NCBI GenBank assembly: GCA_023301005.1
Contig: JALZVK010000395.1
Span: 1-36,689, forward strand
Direction: 5' to 3'
Length of the DNA: 36,689 nucleotides
Origin: Saprospiraceae bacterium
GTDB taxonomy: Bacteria > Bacteroidota > Bacteroidia > Chitinophagales > Saprospiraceae
Within the stretch, counting starts at the first letter, position 1. The number at the start of each line of letters is the position of its first letter. Positions 31,754-36,689 of the stretch are shown piece after piece. A model generated the notes under the pieces. The model worked only from the letters and a program-made list of their open reading frames with translations. It was not told where the DNA came from and made no database searches. A program made the translations under genes and the position numbers.

Positions 31754-34700
31754 ATGAAAAAGGTAATAATGAGTTTACTCGCTATCGTGTATACGATATG
31801 CGCAATAGAGGTGAGTGGTCAGAGCCTAAATGCAACCAACTCAACACAGCTCCAAAAAATAAGTCCTCGACAATTTGTTGAGAACCACCAAGATTTTCAG
31901 GATACTAAACTGGAAGAAGATTACATTGTTGTAGTTTCTTTTGAGCAGTTACCTACAGAAGTAATGTTAACTACATTGAATCAAGCAGGTATCGAATTAC
32001 TTAATTTTCATTCGAAAAAATCATACCTAGCAAAAGTTCCTACTTCAGTAAAAGTAGAACAGTTAGAAAATAATAGAATAGTAACTTTACGTAAGTATAA
32101 TGTTATAGAAAAATTATCTCCAGATTTAAAATCTAATCAACTTCCAACTTGGGCTATCAAATCAACAGGAACTATTGATGTAGCAATTATGCTCATTAAT
32201 AATACTACAACTCATCGTCAACAATTTATCGACGAATTTAACATCACTAATATTCAGTCTTCTTTAAAAGGAGGAGCAATTATTATAGGACGAGTAGAGC
32301 AAGATGATTTAGTAAATATTGCAGCATCACCAATGGTTGCACATATAGATGCTATTGAGCCTGAAGTACAACCATTCAACCAAGAGAACAGAGCTATCCA
32401 AAAAGTAAATATTTTACAGGCATCAACTTTAGGTGGAAGAGATTTGCAAGGAGAAGGAATAGTATGTGGAGTAGGAGATGGAGGAGAGTTAGGCGATCAC
32501 ATTGATTTTAATGGTCGAGTAATTAATTATGCCAATGGAACTTATGGTTCATTTGGAGCACATGGCGACCATGTATCTGGTATCGTAGGCTGTGCAGGAA
32601 ATCTAAATCCAATACATAAAGGGATGGCACCAGCATCTACCTTATTGATCCAAAAGACAACGTCAATTGTCAATAATGCTCAAGCATATTATGACGACCA
32701 CGAAATGGTGATGACTAATAATTCTTATGGTGTAGGTTATAATTGCGAATCCAATGGAACTTATAATTATTCAAGTAACAACTTAGATTGGCAGAGTCGA
32801 GAGATGCCAGGTTTACTTCATGTTTTTGCAGCAGGTAATAATGGATTTTCTACTTGTGGAAATTACCCAACAGGTTTTAGGTCAGTATTAAGATACTACC
32901 AAAGTGCAAAAAATGTATTGACAGTTGGTAATGTAAAAGAAGACCAAACACTTAATGTCGGTAGTAGTAAAGGGCCCGTATCAGATGGACGTATCAAACC
33001 TGAAATTTGTGGAGTAGGTACGAATGTAAATTCTACTGGAGCTAGTTATAATTACTTCGTAGGTTCAGGTACAAGTATGGCTTCACCTTCAGTTGTAGGT
33101 ACGATGGCATTAGTTAATGAGCGATATAGACAATTAAATAATGATGAAATTCCTAGCGGAGCATTGATGAAAGCTATCGCTTGTAATACTGCTGATGACC
33201 TTGGAAATCCTGGACCTGATTATTCATATGGGTTTGGTTTGATAAATGGACTAAGAGCTGTAGAGTGTCTTGAAAATAACAATTACGATTCTGATGATAT
33301 ATCAAATGGTGATACTAAGACTTTTAATTTTACAGTTCCAGCAAGTGCGGGAGAATTAAAAGTGATGTTGTACTGGCATGATAAAGAAGCTCCTGCTTAT
33401 GCTCCTAAAGCATTGATTAATGATTTAGATTTAAAAGTAACAGCACCGAATGGTGATGACTATTTACCGTGGGTTTTAAATTCTGATACTTTGCATGTAG
33501 ATGATATTGCAATTCGAAAAATAGATACACTTAATAATATAGAACAAGTAACTATTGATAATCCGACTGCGGGAACATATACGATTACTGTAAATGGAAC
33601 TAGTGTTCCAGAAGGACCACAAGAGTTTTATATAGTATATGAGTCTGTTAATGCTGAAGTTAAATTGACTTATCCATTTGGAGGTGAAAGTTTTCAACCT
33701 GCGACACATCAATTTATTCAATGGCAAACTGATGTAAATAATTCGAATGATTTTAAAATCGAATACTCATTAGACGGAGGGAACAATTGGATAGAGATAG
33801 CAAATAATGTAGAAAATAATAAAAGAAGTTATGCGTGGAATATTCCAAATGTAACGACCGAAAATGGATTTATAAAAATATCAAAAATCGGAATCTCCGA
33901 TTCCGATGCTAATATTATTTCTTTTAGTATATTAAATCAACCGACCAATCTACAAGCAGTTGCTATATGCGAAGGTCATTTGGATTTGACTTGGGATGCG
34001 ATTACAGAAGCGACTTCTTATGAGATATTTAGAATGAATGATATTGAGATGGAAGTAATTGATACTGTATTTACCAATCTATATTCTACAGGAAGCCTTA
34101 CAGTAGGAGATGAGTTTTGGTATGCAGTAAGAGGAATTACTACTAATGGAAATAAAACAGAACGTTCGATAGCAGAGAAAATGATTCCTCAAGCAGGAGG
34201 TGCTTGTCCTTGGAATTTTGATATAAAACTAAAAGAAATAATCATTGCTGAAAAACGAGGAAGAGCACATACTTCTCTTTCTCTTGGTAATACAGAAACC
34301 ATTTCTATTGTAGTTAAGAATCTTGGTATCAACAATCTTGATGGTTTTGATATGAAATATAAAATCAACAATGGTGTAGCAGTTACGCAGACTGTCAACG
34401 AATCAATTCTATCAGGAGATTCTCTATTAGTGACATTTAATACCTCAGCAGATTTTTCGAATGGCGGTACTTACATTGTCAATGCTTATGTAGAAATCAA
34501 TGAGGATACAGATAATACCAATAACCAAATAGTAGGACAAACAGTCATCACACAATTGGCGAACGAACCTATCATTTTACCTTATGAAAAAGATTTTGAA
34601 AGTCTAACTCCGAGTTCATTTAAGGAACATACTATAGGATTAGATGGAATTGAGGAATGGGATTTTATGCCAGATGCGAATGGACTATTAGGATTTATTC

Positions 34701-35641
34701 AAGAGAGTACGAACAAATGTTTGGAGACCAATAGTTTTTCTAACAATAGTACTACGGAGGGAATTACTTTTACATTAAACATGACTAACTACGTTAGTGC
34801 TGATGATGTAAAATTAAATTTCGATTACAAATATGAATTTATGGACATCACAGGGTCAGGGGATTATTTATATATCCGAGGTTCTGATACTGATGATTGG
34901 ATTCAAATAGAAGAATTTTTTACTTACGGACATTGGGTCAATTCAGAAAATGAAATCAGTACTATTCTAGCCAATAACAATCAATCATTTTCGAGTAGTT
35001 TCCAAGTTCATTTTTCACAAGGAAGAAATACAGGATATGCGATAGATAATTTTTCTATCAGATCATTGATGCCTTTACCAATGGAGTTATCTTCATTCAC
35101 AGCACATAAAGATGGGAATGATGTGGTACTGAATTGGTCAACAGCATCAGAATTTAATAATGACAAATTTGAAATAGAAGTGGCAGAAGAACCACTTCCA
35201 TTAGATAACGATAATTTTAAGCGAATAGGAACGGTGTTCGGCAATGGCACAACAACAACTAACCAAAATTACACTTTTACTGATTTTACCCCATTGAAGT
35301 CCGGACATCGTTACTACCGCTTAAAACAATTTGATTTAGATGGAACATTTACTTACACCGATTTACGTGTAGTTGATTTTGAAATCAATAATCAAGTTAC
35401 CGTTTTTCCAAATCCATTTGAAAATGAAATTAATGTTTGGAATCTGAGAGAAGATATGCAACTCACAAATATCCAGGTTATGAATTCAATTGGGCAAATT
35501 GTATATGATTCTTATAACATTCAAAATACGGAACAACTATTAATTAATATGGAAGATGATATTCCAGCAGGAATGTATTTTTTAAGATTAATTAGTAATG
35601 AAGAGACTCAAACATTCCCAATTCTAAAAAAAGAGCAATAA
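31754..35641 (+). CDS. Secreted subtilisin-like serine protease (S8) with T9SS C-terminal sorting domain
   Basis: The 1295-aa exoprotein has a Sec signal (MKKVIMSLLAIVYTICAIEVSGQ) and a prodomain-like region to about 200. The S8 catalytic domain has Asp242 (GVGDGG), His270 (GAHGDHVSG), the oxyanion Asn in FAAGNNG, and Ser441 (GSGTSMASPSVVG). After it come a P-domain-like beta region (TFNFTVPASAGELKVMLYWHD, to about 630), a LTYPFGGESFQPA repeat domain of Ig-like type, a fibronectin-III-like domain (PTNLQAVAICEGHLDLTWDA), a CARDB-like domain, a jelly-roll segment (about 935-1110), and the type A sorting domain (VTVFPNPFENEINV ... IPAGMYFLRLISNEE). It should be exported by T9SS and attached to the surface or released. 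Its targets are unknown. Confidence 0.95.
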   Translation: MKKVIMSLLAIVYTICAIEVSGQSLNATNSTQLQKISPRQFVENHQDFQDTKLEEDYIVVVSFEQLPTEVMLTTLNQAGIELLNFHSKKSYLAKVPTSVKVEQLENNRIVTLRKYNVIEKLSPDLKSNQLPTWAIKSTGTIDVAIMLINNTTTHRQQFIDEFNITNIQSSLKGGAIIIGRVEQDDLVNIAASPMVAHIDAIEPEVQPFNQENRAIQKVNILQASTLGGRDLQGEGIVCGVGDGGELGDHIDFNGRVINYANGTYGSFGAHGDHVSGIVGCAGNLNPIHKGMAPASTLLIQKTTSIVNNAQAYYDDHEMVMTNNSYGVGYNCESNGTYNYSSNNLDWQSREMPGLLHVFAAGNNGFSTCGNYPTGFRSVLRYYQSAKNVLTVGNVKEDQTLNVGSSKGPVSDGRIKPEICGVGTNVNSTGASYNYFVGSGTSMASPSVVGTMALVNERYRQLNNDEIPSGALMKAIACNTADDLGNPGPDYSYGFGLINGLRAVECLENNNYDSDDISNGDTKTFNFTVPASAGELKVMLYWHDKEAPAYAPKALINDLDLKVTAPNGDDYLPWVLNSDTLHVDDIAIRKIDTLNNIEQVTIDNPTAGTYTITVNGTSVPEGPQEFYIVYESVNAEVKLTYPFGGESFQPATHQFIQWQTDVNNSNDFKIEYSLDGGNNWIEIANNVENNKRSYAWNIPNVTTENGFIKISKIGISDSDANIISFSILNQPTNLQAVAICEGHLDLTWDAITEATSYEIFRMNDIEMEVIDTVFTNLYSTGSLTVGDEFWYAVRGITTNGNKTERSIAEKMIPQAGGACPWNFDIKLKEIIIAEKRGRAHTSLSLGNTETISIVVKNLGINNLDGFDMKYKINNGVAVTQTVNESILSGDSLLVTFNTSADFSNGGTYIVNAYVEINEDTDNTNNQIVGQTVITQLANEPIILPYEKDFESLTPSSFKEHTIGLDGIEEWDFMPDANGLLGFIQESTNKCLETNSFSNNSTTEGITFTLNMTNYVSADDVKLNFDYKYEFMDITGSGDYLYIRGSDTDDWIQIEEFFTYGHWVNSENEISTILANNNQSFSSSFQVHFSQGRNTGYAIDNFSIRSLMPLPMELSSFTAHKDGNDVVLNWSTASEFNNDKFEIEVAEEPLPLDNDNFKRIGTVFGNGTTTTNQNYTFTDFTPLKSGHRYYRLKQFDLDGTFTYTDLRVVDFEINNQVTVFPNPFENEINVWNLREDMQLTNIQVMNSIGQIVYDSYNIQNTEQLLINMEDDIPAGMYFLRLISNEETQTFPILKKEQ

Positions 35642-35750
35642 TGATCTAAAAAAAAAAGAGCTATTAGAGTTAATAATAGTGTATTGAAATAGAATATTCT
35701 CTTTCAACACGCCCAAAAAAGACTCATTTTTTCATTTCATAAAATTGTTG

Positions 35751-35785
35751 AGCATGATTTTTTAATTAAAATCATGCTTTTTTTG
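35751..35785 (+). terminator. Terminator after the subtilase gene
   Basis: AGCATGATTTT-TTAATT-AAAATCATGCT is a perfect 11-bp stem followed by TTTTTTTG and a further T-run. It lies 110 nt past the stop codon. Confidence 0.85.
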
Positions 35786-35937
35786 TTTTTTTTAGCTCAT
35801 TTTTATCATAATATTATTCACAAAATGCAATTTAATTTCACATTTAATTAGATATAAAATACTGGTAATCAATTGGTTATGTTTTTAATTATAATTGTAA
35901 TTAAATATTTTAACGTTCACAATGCTATGTTTTTGTC

Positions 35938-35969
35938 TTTGTTGAAGGGGAATATCGCTCTTATATTTG
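35938..35969 (+). promoter_or_regulatory. Perfect Bacteroidota promoter
   Basis: TTTG (35938-35941), 20-nt spacer, TATATTTG (35962-35969): both boxes match the consensus exactly. No protein ORF follows; a terminator does, at 36102-36153. Confidence 0.7.
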
Positions 35970-36073
35970 TTATGTAATTAATGAGGAAGTAATGATTTAA
36001 AGCGGAAGTAAGGAAAACATCTCGATTAAATTCGAGAGCTGCCGACCAAAAGGCGTTGGCAATTTCAAATTGG

Positions 36074-36097
36074 ATATGTTCATGGGATTATAATTTG
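36074..36097 (+). repeat. 24-bp direct repeat, copy 1
   Basis: ATATGTTCATGGGATTAT plus AATTTG occurs identically at 36241-36264. Both copies are followed within 5-8 nt by a GC-rich terminator hairpin. Confidence 0.85.
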
Positions 36098-36101
36098 CAT
36101 A

Positions 36102-36153
36102 GTAGCGAGTCTTACTTCTTAAAAAAGTATGACTCGCTACGCAAATATTTTTT
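36102..36153 (+). terminator. Terminator of the candidate RNA
   Basis: GTAGCGAGTC (36102-36111) pairs with GACTCGCTAC (36131-36140), with an inner ACTT/AAGT helix; ATTTTTT follows at 36147-36153. Confidence 0.75.
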
Positions 36154-36240
36154 CACTCACATAATAAATTAAGTATTAAAATAGTTTATTAAGTGTTCGA
36201 TTTGACAAACTGATTAAAGAGCTTTTAAAAGCTTAAAAAT

Positions 36241-36264
36241 ATATGTTCATGGGATTATAATTTG
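36241..36264 (+). repeat. 24-bp direct repeat, copy 2
   Basis: Identical to 36074-36097 and likewise followed by a terminator, so a second related RNA or a decayed duplicate may lie at about 36160-36310. No promoter of similar quality precedes it. Confidence 0.85.
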
Positions 36265-36272
36265 TTGTGGTT

Positions 36273-36309
36273 AGTCGCGTATTTTAAATACGCGACTTTC
36301 TATTTTTTT
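36273..36309 (+). terminator. Second terminator hairpin
   Basis: AGTCGCGTATTT and AAATACGCGACT form a perfect GC-rich stem at 36273-36297, followed by TTCTATTTTTTT. Confidence 0.75.
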
Positions 36310-36343
36310 AGGCAAATGTAAATTTTAAAAAAAATAAAAAAAA

Positions 36344-36374
36344 GGAAGTCATTGTAAAATGACTTCCTTTTTTT
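36344..36374. terminator. Bidirectional terminator
   Basis: GGAAGTCATT-GTAA-AATGACTTCC with A-runs before and seven Ts after; works in both directions and probably also serves a gene beyond the right edge. Confidence 0.75.
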
Positions 36375-36456
36375 GTTTAACTTTTGGGGATTGTTGAGGT
36401 TTTGAGTATAGTGGTTTTTATTAAGTAGATTATCTTATATGGAACAGCAGAGAGAG

Positions 36457-36563
36457 ACTTAGACACCTTGCGGGAGCAAGGAGCTAACGTAGTTCTAGCT
36501 CTACAATTGAAGGAACAAAAAATAAATCGTCGCTAGCGCACTTTGCTCCGCAAGGTGCTAAGT
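36457..36563. repeat. Large imperfect inverted repeat near the right edge
   Basis: ACTTAGACACCTTGCGGGAG and its continuation AGCAAGGAGCTAACG pair with CGCTAGCGCACTTTGCTCCG and CAAGGTGCTAAGT, with about a 35-nt loop. The GC content is far above that of the surroundings. No gene is seen from 36375 to the edge. Confidence 0.6.
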
Positions 36564-36689
36564 ATTATAAATTTTTTTAAATAGATTTTAAGTTATTTAT
36601 AAGAGCTTGTTGGGAAATTATATTTCGGCTAAAAACGCTCTTTTTTTGATGACACTTCTTTGAAAAAAAAGTCAAATAGCGCAGACTAT

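Larger units (their letters stand above)
35976..36153 (+). ncRNA. Candidate novel structured RNA, about 175 nt
   Basis: This is the stretch between the perfect promoter and a GC-rich terminator, without an ORF. It can fold into TCTCGA-TTAAAT-TCGAGA (36020-36037), TGCC-GACCAAAAGGCGTT-GGCA (36040-36061), an AAATT/AATTT stem enclosing the repeated GTTCATGGGATTAT, and the terminator stem. I do not recognise it as 6S RNA, SRP RNA, tmRNA or RNase P RNA. Confidence 0.5.

Noticed and set aside
36001-36160. Known RNA families (6S, SRP RNA, tmRNA, RNase P RNA, common riboswitches) for the right-end RNA candidate
   Set aside because: I could not find their signature motifs or overall folds in the sequence.

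Overview
The window is a chromosomal segment of a low-GC member of the Bacteroidota. The evidence is promoter boxes of the TTTG-N19-21-TAnnTTTG type, a subtilase with a type IX secretion (T9SS) sorting domain, a Bacteroidota-type FtsL, an FtsZ ending in the NSFLHDNVD-like tail, and MbnP/MbnH lipoproteins. A member of the Saprospiria is a reasonable guess, but the sequence alone does not settle it. I see no rRNA, tRNA, CRISPR array or insertion sequence.

Left part (1-7228). A penicillin-acylase (S45) precursor runs off the left edge on the minus strand, and a DUF1573 protein lies on the same strand. Between them is a candidate plus-strand small RNA. A fused E1-alpha/E1-beta 2-oxoacid dehydrogenase and a polyprenol-phosphate mannosyltransferase-like enzyme follow on the plus strand. 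The 461-bp gap before mraZ is rich in signals: a Bacteroidota-type promoter, three GTGG boxes exactly 10 bp apart that fit an MraZ operator, two reverse-oriented pairs of the same box, a perfect DnaA-box 9-mer and a 19-bp palindrome.

Centre (7229-24536). This is an almost complete division and cell wall (dcw) cluster in canonical order: mraZ, rsmH, ftsL, ftsI, murE, mraY, murD, ftsW, an unrecognised 177-aa gene, murG, murC, ftsQ, ftsA, ftsZ. Together these genes make the lipid-linked peptidoglycan precursor and build the divisome. Gaps between genes are large for such a cluster and are full of hairpins. Two of them (murE/mraY and ftsQ/ftsA) contain terminator-like hairpins, so the cluster is probably several transcription units.

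Right part (24537-36689). After a strong terminator come a small antitoxin-like gene, a two-gene cassette (small helical protein plus HNH endonuclease, overlapping), an ApbE lipoprotein, a DEDDh exonuclease, an MbnP-MbnP-MbnH operon (diheme enzyme plus putative copper-binding lipoproteins), and a 1295-aa T9SS-exported subtilase. The last kilobase has no protein gene but holds a perfect promoter, a 24-bp direct repeat and two GC-rich terminators, which suggests one or two undescribed small RNAs.

The most striking unexplained signal is a structured element of about 101-108 nt present three times (11412-11512, 16104-16211, 26911-27018). Each copy has a conserved apical loop and a conserved internal bulge joined by stems whose sequences differ but still pair. 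Each copy ends only 12-16 nt before a start codon (murE, ftsW, exonuclease). It could be a cis-regulatory RNA or a mobile palindromic repeat.
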